This document shows positions 7,898 to 17,768 of a stretch of 64,000 nt of DNA, one piece after another. Every line of letters begins with the position of its first letter. The first letter of the stretch is position 1. Source of the stretch: JAAXGX01 sp965203565. Its GTDB lineage: Bacteria; Acidobacteriota; Vicinamibacteria; Vicinamibacterales; UBA8438. Position numbers and translations under genes: made by a program. The stretch lies in NCBI GenBank assembly GCA_965203565.1, contig OZ241896.1, forward strand, positions 496,001 to 560,000, read 5' to 3'. The notes under the pieces are model-generated. The model ran no database searches. It was not told the DNA's origin and saw only the letters and a program-made list of their open reading frames with translations.

Positions 7898-10053
7898 CAG
7901 AACTTCACTCCGAAAGCTCGATTCACAATTTGAACCAGCTCTTGGTGAGTCAACGGCTGCGCCGTGACAAGATTGGCTCCGCTGACGCAACCGTCCCGCT
8001 TGAGGTCTTGGTAAGAAACGTTCGTCTGGAACTTGAGAAGATTGTCGAACGTAAACGCGGCAATTTCTCCGCGCCGATCGGCTTTTCGATCTATATCTTT
8101 CTCTGAAAGCACTCCCTGCCGACCCAGCTTGGTGACGGCTTGCGTCTTGGTCAGCGTGTCGGAAAACGTCACTCTCGCCAGCGCCACCGCTTCACTTCGT
8201 GGACTGCTGACGTAAAACACCACGATCGTTCCCTTCGGCAGCAATCCGTGCTTTCCGGCTGCAAGAAAGTAGGTGCGCTCCAGCCGAAAAGCCGCTTCTT
8301 TGTCAGGCAGCAACGATCGTTGCCGGCCGGTCGAAGATATCAATCCGGCATACTTTTTCCTTATGGGAATCATCACTGCGGTTCGACCGGGAAGAATCAG
8401 AGCGCATGGCGACGCCAGGGTTTCGAAATCGAACGGCGAGATCGTCACAGGGCTGCCTCGCTGGCCAGTGTTCATGGCAATGCCGGTATCGGAAACAGCG
8501 CTCCACGAAGGGACGTCTTCTTGCAGTTCGCAATCTGTTGTCGCCTTGAGATCTCGCCTGAACGATGACCAGTTGCCCACGCCGACCACGCCCCGAAACG
8601 ACACCTTGGCTAACGCTCCGGGCGAATCGCCTTCGTCCTTCGGGGGTCGAAAGCCGATATTGACCGCCACTTCACGGGTCTTCTCCTGCCGCCGGGAGGC
8701 GTGCAGATCGAATCGAAGCAAGCGTCCATCGACGCCGCCGTACATCGACGACTCCAGGAAGAGGCGGTCTATTGCTCTCTCGGAGTTCGGTTGTTTTTCG
8801 TCAACGTACAGGTGCAAATCGGCCGCACGGCCCGGTCCAGGGTGTTTCCAGGAACCCACGCCGACACGCCGCGAACCGACGCTCACGATTCTCCGCAGCC
8901 TGGGATGCTGCGTGGGTCCCGATTCAAGGCAGGAACGCACTTGGTCTGGATCGACGCCGAGGCCATGAAGAAATTCTTCGGTCTCCTTGCGATTCCGTTC
9001 ATCGAGATCGGCAATCTCGATGTCCTGTCGATCTATAATCGCCAGCGTCGTTTCGTGTCGCGCGGCGTCGTCATCGAACAAGTCACTGAAATCGGCCGGC
9101 GAGGCGATGCTGATGCCATGCATACGGCGTAGATCCGCCGCATGTTGGAGGATTGCTTCATCACGTGTTATAAATCCGTACACCTTATGATGGATGCAAG
9201 ACGCCAGATGACTCAGATCAGACGCGTCGTTTACTGCCCGTCGTCCGGTTTTCGGAATGCTTGGCCAGAGCAGGGTTCGCAGACCTTCGACAAGCGGTTT
9301 CGCTGCTTCGGGATTCACCTCGGGAAGCGTCGGCAGGCTTCTGGCTAAATCCAGAACAGGATCCGGCTGGTGGTCAGCGGCATGGCGTTCCAGCTCCTTG
9401 ACAAACTCGGAAGTAACGAAGAGACGAACCTCGCTGTTCAGGCCCATCGACAACACGAGGGAGGATTCTCCTTTGTCGCGGTTTCGCAATACGTCCAAGA
9501 ACACGTTCAGGTCAATGACGTATGACGGTGTGGACAGGATCGGACCGGGGTAGCGTATCCGCGTAGAGTCGGCGGCGTGGAAGGGTTCGCCAGGAAACAG
9601 AGAGGGCGCGTCGAGTTCGAGCGCGTACTTGTAAAGCGGCCTCTTTTTCGCTTCGCCGGGAATTCTATCGATGACGAAGAATCCGCATGCCTCCCAGAAT
9701 CTGTTCGCTTCCAACTCACGTGCGACTCTGGCGGTAATGGTCAGGTAGTTGAGTTTCTCGCCGTAGTCCCTCAGCTTTTTCAGCAAGGTCCGCGCCGTGC
9801 CTGAACGACGAAACTCAGGGCGCACAAAGATCTGAGACACGCGCAGGCGCGGGAATCGGCCGCCGAACAGCAGATAGCCGCGCACTTTTCGAGTGCGGTC
9901 AACGTCGATCCACAGGTCGCCCTTCATTGCCGACTCGCGGTAGACGCTTGCGGGCAGGAATCCCAGCGCATCCTTGTTGGCGTCCGCCAATTTACGGACC
10001 TCGTCGACGTAGTTCTTGACCTCGTTGGGATCGATGACGATGGACTCACGCAT
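7897..10053 (-). CDS. GNAT acetyltransferase - PIN nuclease - PUA/ASCH-like fusion protein
   Basis: A 718-residue multidomain protein. Residues 1-150 are a GNAT acetyltransferase, with the acetyl-CoA loop in FRRSGTARTLLKKL and NRFWEACGFFV near its end. Residues of about 165-330 form a PIN domain: VIDLNVFLDVL, EFVKELERH, NDASDLSHLA and FITRDEAIL supply the acidic site. A middle region of about 150 residues is unassigned. The last 200 residues (MIPIRKKYAGLIS, then KGTIVVFYVSSPRSEAVALA) look like a PUA/ASCH-type domain, as in the next gene. The ATG at 10053 overlaps the methylase gene by 8 nt. GC is about 55%, below the methylase. A role as effector or RNA-modifying toxin within the operon is inferred. 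Confidence 0.75.
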   Translation of the reverse strand: MRESIVIDPNEVKNYVDEVRKLADANKDALGFLPASVYRESAMKGDLWIDVDRTRKVRGYLLFGGRFPRLRVSQIFVRPEFRRSGTARTLLKKLRDYGEKLNYLTITARVARELEANRFWEACGFFVIDRIPGEAKKRPLYKYALELDAPSLFPGEPFHAADSTRIRYPGPILSTPSYVIDLNVFLDVLRNRDKGESSLVLSMGLNSEVRLFVTSEFVKELERHAADHQPDPVLDLARSLPTLPEVNPEAAKPLVEGLRTLLWPSIPKTGRRAVNDASDLSHLASCIHHKVYGFITRDEAILQHAADLRRMHGISIASPADFSDLFDDDAARHETTLAIIDRQDIEIADLDERNRKETEEFLHGLGVDPDQVRSCLESGPTQHPRLRRIVSVGSRRVGVGSWKHPGPGRAADLHLYVDEKQPNSERAIDRLFLESSMYGGVDGRLLRFDLHASRRQEKTREVAVNIGFRPPKDEGDSPGALAKVSFRGVVGVGNWSSFRRDLKATTDCELQEDVPSWSAVSDTGIAMNTGQRGSPVTISPFDFETLASPCALILPGRTAVMIPIRKKYAGLISSTGRQRSLLPDKEAAFRLERTYFLAAGKHGLLPKGTIVVFYVSSPRSEAVALARVTFSDTLTKTQAVTKLGRQGVLSEKDIDRKADRRGEIAAFTFDNLLKFQTNVSYQDLKRDGCVSGANLVTAQPLTHQELVQIVNRAFGVKF

Positions 10054-13000
10054 CGGTGTCTCCAAGGTGAAGCAAATCGGATGCCAACGGTGCGTCGCGA
10101 CGCGCGGGAATTTTCGCATGCGATGCCCCGCCGCGTTTCCCGCCTGCCCCCGCCGCCGCGCCGGAGCGCACCTCCTCCGCGGCCCGCTCCGCATTCAGCT
10201 CCAGCAGCCGCGCGAGCACCTCGTCGCGGACGGCGTCGGGCCAGCGGTAGCGGTAAGGCTTCTTCCTGTCGCCCCACTCCTCCTCGTCTATCGCGTAGTC
10301 GAGCAGGAACTCGCAGTCGGTCGGGACGTCCTGCCAGCCGTAGGCGTCGAGGACGGCGCGGTCCAGGGCGGCGTGCAGGCCGCGGAGCCGGGCGACGTCG
10401 GGATCGTTCTCGTGCGGGTCGTGGAACCGGTTGTACGTTTTGGTCAGCCCTTCGCCTCTGCTGACCATCAGCGCGGTACGGGAGTCGTAATACGCCTTGC
10501 CGATGGCTTCAAGGTTCGGGTAGGTTTCCCAGTTTTCGGGGAATGGGAAGGTCTCGAAGCAGTCGGATGGTGAATAGTTGACGTCATCTTTCATTGTGGA
10601 ACTGAAAAATCTACCCCATATTTCATGAATATTCGACTGCAGAACACCGAATGCAGAAAAATCTTGAAAAGGAAAGACGACCAGCTTATGCGAATAAACC
10701 ATTCTTGCCGGAAGAAACACAAAGCAGATTTTGTTGCTTACGACTGGGGTTACCAACACCCGCTCCAGCCCGGCCACGGTGGCGTAAAGGCCGGGGCGCT
10801 TCTCAGCGTAATGCCACCAGCGCTCGCGAAGCGCCTTGCGGTTCTGGCCGTCTCGTTCCGGCTTCACCCGCCCCTCCACGATCGCCAGCAACTCCGGCCA
10901 GTCCGCGGCCACCGGCTCCGGGTAGTCGAACGGCGCGACCGCCTGCCGCCGCAGCTCCCGGCGCCGGTCGGCGTCGGCGTCCGCCCACGACTCCCCGCCG
11001 CCCGCCCGGCGCAGCGGCCAGTCGCGGAAGTTGATGACGTAGCGGTGGTGCGCGTGGGTCGGGCTGGTGTTCACCTCCTCGCCGCCGACGTACGGGAAGA
11101 TCGCCTCCCGGTTGCGCGGGTTCTCCGCGATCAGCCGCCGCATCTCGGCGAGCGGCGAGGCGACGCCCTTCGTGTCGGTGTCGTCGAACGTGAAGCCCAT
11201 GCCGAGCACGTAGCTGCCGACGAAGCTCCTGCCGGCGTTGGCGGCCAGCCGCGCGGGGTCGCCGTGGCCGCCGCGGTGGAAGAGGAACGCGGTGATCCGC
11301 TCGACCGGCGCGCCGTCGAGCAGGGGCGCGGCCGGCGGAGCGCCCTTGCGGACGTGCAGCACGCTCACCACCACGGCGGCGAGGCCGGGCCACTTGACGC
11401 GCCGCCGCGCGTGGTAGATCGCGCCGCCGTGCTCGCAGATCCAGCGCAGGCCGGTCGAGCGGGTGTCGCCCTGGGCGATGGTGTTGGTGGCGATGAGGCC
11501 GAAGGCGCCGCCGCGGCGGACGAGATCGAAGGCGCGGCGGAAGAAGTGCGCCACCTGGTCGGCGTTGCCGTGGCTCTCGGGGTGCGCCTGCTTGAGCCAG
11601 TCGGGGTAGCGGGCGACGTTGGCCGCCGCCACGGTGTTCTTCCCCGCGAACGGCGGGTTGCCGACGACGGCGTCGAAGCCGGGGTTCTCGCGCTCGAACA
11701 CCTCCGGGAACTCGATCTCCCAGTGGAAGGGGGCGAGGGGCGGCTCGCCGCCCCGCAGCTCGGCGAGCCAGCTTCCGTAGCGGGCCGTCTCGCCGCGCAG
11801 GACGGCGTCGGCGAGCCGCCGGCGCACGGCTTCGCGCTCTTTCGGCTTCGCCGCTTCGAAGAACGCGGCCAGCGCCAGGTCGCCGAAGACGCCCGCCGCG
11901 TCGAGCGCGTCGCGGGCGTCGCGCCACAGGAGGCGCCGCTCCTGATCGGACATCGCTTCGCCGGCTTCGCGGATGCGCCGGCGGAGCGCGGCGGCCTCCC
12001 GCAGGCGCTCGCGCACGCGCATCGTCTCGAAGCCGGCCTGGAACGCCGGCGCGCCGCCGTCCCAGTGGAACGCCTCGATCTGTTTCCGGGTCAGGCCGAC
12101 CAGCGAGTCGCCGTGCCGCAGGGCGTGGTCGAGGAAGGTGAGCGGGTGGTCCCGCGCCAGGGTGACGAGCCAGAGCGACAGCCGGGCGAGGTCGAGCGCC
12201 AGCGGGTTGCGGTCCACGCCGTAGAGACAGCGCCGGGCGACCTCGCGGCGGGCGAAGACCACGTCGTTCTCGCCGGGCGGAATCTCCGGCGCGGCGTCGT
12301 GCGCGCGCCACGACTCGAGCAGGGCGTCGCCGAGCTGCCGGCACGCTTCGACCAGGAAGGCGCCGGAGCCGAGGGCCGGGTCGCAGATCTTGAGATCGAG
12401 GATCCGTTCGGGCCGGGGCGGCCGGGACGCATCGTCCTGCCCGGCGCGCAGGCGGGCGAGGACCGGCTCCAGCGCCGTGCGCACGATCGGTTCGGTCAGC
12501 GCGCGCGGCGTGTAGTGCGAGCCGGAGCGCCGCCGCTCCGTGCTCGGCTGCAGCGCCAGGGAGCCGGCGGGGACGAGGTCCGGCGTCGCGCGCCGGTCGA
12601 CGACCGGATCGAGGGCGGCGTGCAGGGCGTCGACGCTCGCCGCCTCCCGCACCGCCCGCTGCACGCGGTCGGTGAGCTTGCGGTCGGTGCGGTCGCGGAG
12701 CCGCTTCGCGCGCCGGGCCGGCGCCTCCCGCAGCAGCGCCTCGAGGTCCACCGTCGCCGGCGCGCCGTGCGGCTTCGCGGCCCGGATGGCGGCGGAGCGG
12801 CCCGCCGCCGTCTCCAGCCGGAACCCCATCATCGTTTCGTAGACCGAGCCGACGTGCTCGACGTCCAGGGCGCGGTAGGAGATCCGCTCGCCGCCCAGGA
12901 CGACCAGCTTCTCCAGCACGCGGTGGACGGCGCCGTCGGAGACGAGCGGCGGTTCGATCCGCTCGTGGATCTGGCGGGCGCCGCCCTCGGGGCGGCCCTC

Positions 13001-14173
13001 CAGGAAGCGGTGGCGGTCGGGGTCGAACAGGGCGCCGCGGCGCGGCGGCAGGCGCATGCCGCCGGCGCGGGCGCCGTCGTGGACCATGCGGAACAGCGCC
13101 AGCAGTTGCGCCCAGGCGCCGAAGCGCTGGTCCATCGTGTCGGGGTGCAGCGCGGCGTCCGCGCGCAACCGTTCGTACAGGCCGGTCAGCGCGTAGTGGG
13201 CGCGGAACGTCTCGTCGGCCGGCAGCAGGTCCCGCTCTTCGGCGTAGAGCAGGAAGACGAGCCGCAGGACGACGGTGAGCAGGGCGCGGTACACGGCGTC
13301 CGGGTCGTCCGCCAGGACTTCCCGCAGCAGCGCGCCGCCGCTGGCGTCGTGCGCGGCCTGCAGCCCGCGCAGCAGCTCGTAGAGGGCGTGCAGCACCTGC
13401 TCGGCCAGCCGTTCGCTCACCGCGTTCTGCCAGGCGCGGCTGTCGGCGAGGAGGGCGGCCAGCCGCTGCCGGCGGGGGAGCGCGAGCAGACGCTGCTCGC
13501 CGAGCAGCAGACGGAGCGCCGCGCAGAGCGGGCGGCCGGCGGTGGGAAGCAGGTCGGCCGTGTGGAAGTCCATCCAGCCGGAGCTCTCGCCGCGCGGGGC
13601 GGAGACCAGCCGCAGGGTGCGGCCGTTGCACAGCAGGCCGGCCGGCGCGCCCGCGCCGCGCAGCAGGCGCTCCATCCGGCCGTGGGGCGCCTCGTCGAAC
13701 CGGCCGGCGCCGGCCCCGGAACGGGCGGCGCCCCGATCGCGGCCGCGGTCGAGGTCACGGCCCGCGTCGAGCACCTGCACCAGCAGCTGCCACGGCGCGC
13801 CGCCGTCGGGCGGGTCGCGCTCGGCTACGGCGTAGTCGGGCCGGATCGGCGGGCCGCCGTCGGGCGGCGCCACGTGGAGCTCGTCGGGGACGGGGCGCGC
13901 GTCCGTCCCCGCGTACCCCTGCGGCGCGAAGCTCCAGCCGAGCACGGCGCGGGCGAACGCCGGAAAGTCGGGCAGGTACGGCCGCGGCGCCGCGCCGGGC
14001 GCGAAGGCGCGTTCGGCGGCGCAGTCGCGCAGCAGGCGCTGCCCCTCGGCGTCGCGGCGGGGCAGGACCGCTCCCGCGCGGGCCAGCGCCGCCGCGGAGA
14101 CGACGAGGCCGGTCGGCTGGACGAAGCCGAGCCATTCGAGGTGCGCGGCGATCTCCGGGTCCGGTTGCGCCAT
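10046..14173 (-). CDS. DrmMI-like / Eco57I-type adenine DNA methyltransferase
   Basis: A 1375-residue protein with class I N6-adenine methylase motifs: motif I DPALGSGAFLVEAC near residue 594 and motif IV GNPPF near residue 839. The long N-terminal part and the C-terminal specificity-like part (YSPSDCFETFPFPENW) match large methylases of the PglX/DrmMI/type IIG kind. No nuclease motif stood out. It follows the SNF2-like helicase gene by 19 nt, the same order as drmD-drmMI in class 1 DISARM, but drmA, drmB and drmC are absent. Codons for residues 1144-1204 (positions 10561-10740) have only about 39% GC against roughly 70% around them, which suggests a recombined patch in the target-recognition part. 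Confidence 0.8.
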   Translation of the reverse strand: MAQPDPEIAAHLEWLGFVQPTGLVVSAAALARAGAVLPRRDAEGQRLLRDCAAERAFAPGAAPRPYLPDFPAFARAVLGWSFAPQGYAGTDARPVPDELHVAPPDGGPPIRPDYAVAERDPPDGGAPWQLLVQVLDAGRDLDRGRDRGAARSGAGAGRFDEAPHGRMERLLRGAGAPAGLLCNGRTLRLVSAPRGESSGWMDFHTADLLPTAGRPLCAALRLLLGEQRLLALPRRQRLAALLADSRAWQNAVSERLAEQVLHALYELLRGLQAAHDASGGALLREVLADDPDAVYRALLTVVLRLVFLLYAEERDLLPADETFRAHYALTGLYERLRADAALHPDTMDQRFGAWAQLLALFRMVHDGARAGGMRLPPRRGALFDPDRHRFLEGRPEGGARQIHERIEPPLVSDGAVHRVLEKLVVLGGERISYRALDVEHVGSVYETMMGFRLETAAGRSAAIRAAKPHGAPATVDLEALLREAPARRAKRLRDRTDRKLTDRVQRAVREAASVDALHAALDPVVDRRATPDLVPAGSLALQPSTERRRSGSHYTPRALTEPIVRTALEPVLARLRAGQDDASRPPRPERILDLKICDPALGSGAFLVEACRQLGDALLESWRAHDAAPEIPPGENDVVFARREVARRCLYGVDRNPLALDLARLSLWLVTLARDHPLTFLDHALRHGDSLVGLTRKQIEAFHWDGGAPAFQAGFETMRVRERLREAAALRRRIREAGEAMSDQERRLLWRDARDALDAAGVFGDLALAAFFEAAKPKEREAVRRRLADAVLRGETARYGSWLAELRGGEPPLAPFHWEIEFPEVFERENPGFDAVVGNPPFAGKNTVAAANVARYPDWLKQAHPESHGNADQVAHFFRRAFDLVRRGGAFGLIATNTIAQGDTRSTGLRWICEHGGAIYHARRRVKWPGLAAVVVSVLHVRKGAPPAAPLLDGAPVERITAFLFHRGGHGDPARLAANAGRSFVGSYVLGMGFTFDDTDTKGVASPLAEMRRLIAENPRNREAIFPYVGGEEVNTSPTHAHHRYVINFRDWPLRRAGGGESWADADADRRRELRRQAVAPFDYPEPVAADWPELLAIVEGRVKPERDGQNRKALRERWWHYAEKRPGLYATVAGLERVLVTPVVSNKICFVFLPARMVYSHKLVVFPFQDFSAFGVLQSNIHEIWGRFFSSTMKDDVNYSPSDCFETFPFPENWETYPNLEAIGKAYYDSRTALMVSRGEGLTKTYNRFHDPHENDPDVARLRGLHAALDRAVLDAYGWQDVPTDCEFLLDYAIDEEEWGDRKKPYRYRWPDAVRDEVLARLLELNAERAAEEVRSGAAAGAGGKRGGASHAKIPARRDAPLASDLLHLGDTDA

Positions 14174-14192
14174 TGACGCCTGCTTCCGCCGG

Positions 14193-17100
14193 TCAGTTCG
14201 ACTCGGGCCAGAGGTAGACGAGGCCGACCGGCTCCACGCGCGTCGCCTGCACGGCGTAGAACGCCTCCACCCGCGCCGGCTCGCGCTCGACGTCGGCGGC
14301 GAACCGGTCGAGGCGTCGGCGCCACGCCGTCATGTTCGCCAGCAGCTCGCGCTTCTCCTCCGGGCTGAAGTCGAGGGCGAGCTGATCGGCGCGCTCGTGC
14401 TTCTCGAGCTCCGCCTCCACCCGCGCCCGCTGCTCGGTGAGTATCCGGCGCAGGTCCTGCGCCTCGCGCGCGCCGCGCGCGGCCAGCTTCCGCGTCGCGG
14501 CGGCGGCCAGCTCCGCCGCCCGCGCGTCGAGCAGCGGCCGCAGCTCCGCCACGTCGCGGGCCGCCGCATCCAGCAGCTTCCGCCGGACCGTCTCGGCCGG
14601 CGTCCACCCGTCGCCGCGGGAGAGCGACCGCTCCAGCAGGTCGAGCGTCCGCGCCTCGGCGTCGCGGGCGTACGGGGCGAGCGGGCCGGCGCGCCGGGAC
14701 GGTTCGGTCCAGCGCGCGGTGACCGGCGTCAGCTCCTCGTGCAGCCGCTCCGCCCCGCGCCCGTAGAGCGACAGCCGGCCGAGCAGAATCACGCGCGGGA
14801 TCGCGTCGGCGGCCTGCGCGAGGCAGGCGCGCGACAGGTCGTGGTGGACGAACCCCTGGGTCCGGAACCGGGCCAGGAGGCGTTGCGCCACCCGCTGCTC
14901 CAGGTGCAGGTGGACGGCGGCGTCGGTCAGCCGGCCGGCGTCGGCGAAGACGACCGGGCGGATCGGGGCGTCCCGCCGCCACGCCGCGAGCGGCTGGCCG
15001 CGCCGCCGCGGCGCGCGGAGCGCATCGAGGGTGGCGGCCCAGGTCCGGTCGCCCGCGGCCTGCCGGTCGAGCGGCGGGAAGGTCCAGACGGGGGCGCCGT
15101 GCGCGTCCCGCGTCTCGCGGAGCGGCGGCGCGCCGGCCAGCTCCAGCGCGCACGAGAGCGCGTCCCGGAACGGCTCGGCCTCGAACGCCGTCCACCGGCG
15201 CGACCGGTCGAGCAGCGTGCGGCACCGGTCGACCTGCGCGGCCAGGTCCTCCCGCCGGGCGCGCGCCGACTCCAGCTCCGCCTCCACCGCGCGGCGGCGG
15301 CGGTCGTCCAGGTCGGTCCGCTCGATCGCCCGCGCCAGGCGGTCGGCGTCGCCGCGGCGGATGCCGCCGCGGAGGCGGCGCTCGACGTCGTCCTCGATCA
15401 CCTGCGACAGGCTGCCCAGTTCGCGCCGGATCGTCTCCGTCTTCCGGACCAGCACGTCGAGCACGCGGTCCTCGGCGCGCTGGGGCAGCACGAAGTAGTG
15501 GCAGCGGACCTCGGGGGCCGGCTGGAGGCGGCGGTCGATGCGGCCGTTGCGCTGCTCGATCCGGCCGGGGTTCCACGGCAGGTCGAAGTGGAAGAGGTCG
15601 GCGCAGTGCGCCTGGAAGTTGAGCCCCTCGCGGGCGGCGTCGGTGGCGAGCAGGATGCGCAGCGGGTCGTCCGCCGGGGGCGCGTTGAAGCGGCGCCGGA
15701 CCTCCCGGCGGCGGGCGCCGGCGGTCAGCCCGTCTATCGTCGCTATCCGCTCCGCGGCGCGGTCGGTGGCGGCGATAGCCGCCTCGAGCATCGCCCGCAG
15801 GTAGCGCTTCGTCCCCTCCCGGTTCTCGGTGAAGATCAGGACGCGCCGGTCGTTCCAGCGGGGCGGGGGCGCCTCGGCGGCCGGCGCCTGGCCGAACGGC
15901 GGCAGGTCCGGACAGAGGCGCTCGCGGATCCAGGCGACGAGCCGCAGCGTCTTGGCGTCGGGCCGGCCGCGCGCCGCCTCGGCGACCCGCTGCATCCGGT
16001 CGAGCAGGCCCCGTTCGCGGCGCAGCAGGGCGGCGTCGTCCTCGCCGGCGGCGGAGTCTCCGGCTCCCGTGGAGTCCGGGCGCTCGGCGGCGGTCCCGGC
16101 CGCCTGGCCCGCCGCCGTCTCGGCCGCCGCGGTGATCGCCTCGACCTGCCGGTCCTCCTCGGCGTCGAGCTCGTCGGCCGTCCAGCCGGCGCGCTCGTCG
16201 TCGGCGCCGGGGGCCGAGGTGAAGAGGACGCCTTCCGCCGGGGCGTTCGGGTCGCCGGCGCGCGCCCGATCGTCTGCGGGACCGCGCGCCGCATCGGAAC
16301 GGCGCAGCGGCCGGGCTCCCCCGGCGCCGGGAGGCGTCGCGCCGCCCGCGGAATCGGCCCGGGCGGCCGCGTCGCCCGCCGCACCGGCCTCTACCCCGGC
16401 GGCCGCCGCCCGCCGGCGCTCGACCGTCCGCCGGTGCACGGCGAGGCTGCGGGCGAACGCCTCCACCGACGACAGCAGCCGCTGCTGCAGCCCGACCGCC
16501 AGCAGGCCGGCCGCGGCCCGCGCCTTCGCGGGGGCCGCGGCGTGGCGGCGCTCGCGGACGGCGCGGTAGTCGTCGAGCAGCCGCGACAGCACGAGCTCCG
16601 GCGCGTCGTCCGGCAGGCCGTCTATCGTGATCGGCGCGACCACCCGCCGGGGGAACCCGCCCTGCATCCGGCGGACGTCCTCCTTGAGCCGCCGCACCAT
16701 CACCTCGTCGAGCGCCTTCCGGCCCGCCACCGGGACGCCGCGCGTGAAGCGGGCCGGATCAAGCAGCTCCAGCAGCGTGGAGAAGCTGTTCGAGTGGCCG
16801 TTGTGCGGCGTGGCGGAGAGGAACAGCCGGTGCTCGAACCGCCCGCCCACGTCGCGGACGGCGCGGGTGAACTGCGTCTCGATCCCGTACCGCCCGCCGC
16901 TCGACGGCGCGGCGTGGTGCGCCTCGTCGAGAATCAGCAGGCTCCCCGGCCGCAGCGGTCCGAGCCATTCGCGCAGGGGATCGGCCCAGGCCGGGTCGAT
17001 CAGCAGGTTGTGCGAGACCAGGAAGCGGCTGTGCGTCCGCCACGGGTTGACGCCGAACCCCCGCTCGCGCCGCATCCGCGCCAGGTACGCCCGGTCGAGC

Positions 17101-17768
17101 GTCACGAACAGCAGGCCGAACCGCTCCTCCATCTCCGCCTGCCACTGTTCGAGGACCGACGCCGGCGCGGCGACGACGATCGTCTTCGCCTTCTTGCGCA
17201 GCAGCAGCTCGCGCGCAATCAGCCCCGCCTCTATCGTCTTGCCCAGCCCGGTGTCGTCGGCGATGAACAGGTTGACCCGCGGCAGGCGGAGCGCCTTCCG
17301 CAGCGGCTCCATCTGGTAGGCGTCGATGGTGATGCCGGCCCGGAACGGCGCCTGGAACAGGTTCGGGTCGGTGGCGGTGACCGCGCTCCAGCGAAGCGTG
17401 CGCAGCAGCGCCGCGAACCGGCGCGGCGCGTCGAACCCGCGGGCGCCGAGGCCGTCCCAGCCCTCCTGCTCCAGGATGCGGCGGTCGGGCTCGCAGTCCC
17501 AGAACACCTCCAGCGTCCGCCCCTGCGCGTCGTCGTCGGCGCACGCCAGCCGCACGCGGGCCGATTGCCCCGGCTCCGGCGCCGGGACCGTCTCCTCCAC
17601 CAGCCAGCGCCGCGTCCGCACCTGCACCAGCTCGCCCGGCTCCGGGTCGCGCCGGGGGAGATGTCGCGGGGCGGCGTCGCGCGGCGCGCCGGTCTGCACG
17701 GGCGGGCTATTCCACTTGGACGCCGAGCGCGCCGTTTTCCATGCGGCGGACGCCGGCTGCGGCGTCAC
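14193..17768 (-). CDS. DrmD-like SNF2-family helicase
   Basis: A 1191-residue superfamily 2 ATPase. Motif I is DDTGLGKTIEAGL near residue 169, motif II is LDEAHHAA near 277, motif III LSATPHNG follows, then TDAAREGLNFQ and IEQRNGRIDR near 742. A low-complexity Ala/Gly/Asp linker at about 456-590 separates the two lobes, and a coiled-coil-like tail ends with PVGLVYLWPESN, a C-terminus I associate with DISARM DrmD helicases. The start is uncertain: the GTG at 17768 overlaps the upstream stop as GTGA; a second in-frame GTG lies at 17699. In DISARM this helicase works with DrmMI. Here it sits between a P-loop ATPase and the methylase. Confidence 0.8.
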   Translation of the reverse strand: MTPQPASAAWKTARSASKWNSPPVQTGAPRDAAPRHLPRRDPEPGELVQVRTRRWLVEETVPAPEPGQSARVRLACADDDAQGRTLEVFWDCEPDRRILEQEGWDGLGARGFDAPRRFAALLRTLRWSAVTATDPNLFQAPFRAGITIDAYQMEPLRKALRLPRVNLFIADDTGLGKTIEAGLIARELLLRKKAKTIVVAAPASVLEQWQAEMEERFGLLFVTLDRAYLARMRRERGFGVNPWRTHSRFLVSHNLLIDPAWADPLREWLGPLRPGSLLILDEAHHAAPSSGGRYGIETQFTRAVRDVGGRFEHRLFLSATPHNGHSNSFSTLLELLDPARFTRGVPVAGRKALDEVMVRRLKEDVRRMQGGFPRRVVAPITIDGLPDDAPELVLSRLLDDYRAVRERRHAAAPAKARAAAGLLAVGLQQRLLSSVEAFARSLAVHRRTVERRRAAAAGVEAGAAGDAAARADSAGGATPPGAGGARPLRRSDAARGPADDRARAGDPNAPAEGVLFTSAPGADDERAGWTADELDAEEDRQVEAITAAAETAAGQAAGTAAERPDSTGAGDSAAGEDDAALLRRERGLLDRMQRVAEAARGRPDAKTLRLVAWIRERLCPDLPPFGQAPAAEAPPPRWNDRRVLIFTENREGTKRYLRAMLEAAIAATDRAAERIATIDGLTAGARRREVRRRFNAPPADDPLRILLATDAAREGLNFQAHCADLFHFDLPWNPGRIEQRNGRIDRRLQPAPEVRCHYFVLPQRAEDRVLDVLVRKTETIRRELGSLSQVIEDDVERRLRGGIRRGDADRLARAIERTDLDDRRRRAVEAELESARARREDLAAQVDRCRTLLDRSRRWTAFEAEPFRDALSCALELAGAPPLRETRDAHGAPVWTFPPLDRQAAGDRTWAATLDALRAPRRRGQPLAAWRRDAPIRPVVFADAGRLTDAAVHLHLEQRVAQRLLARFRTQGFVHHDLSRACLAQAADAIPRVILLGRLSLYGRGAERLHEELTPVTARWTEPSRRAGPLAPYARDAEARTLDLLERSLSRGDGWTPAETVRRKLLDAAARDVAELRPLLDARAAELAAAATRKLAARGAREAQDLRRILTEQRARVEAELEKHERADQLALDFSPEEKRELLANMTAWRRRLDRFAADVEREPARVEAFYAVQATRVEPVGLVYLWPESN

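Noticed and set aside
10625..14176. A 1183-codon open frame on the plus strand, antisense to the methylase gene
   Set aside because: It mirrors the methylase codons; the translation is Arg/Ala/Gly-rich with no motifs. High GC makes long antisense frames common here. The same applies to long frames antisense to the helicase, glmU-pcrA, coxL and others.
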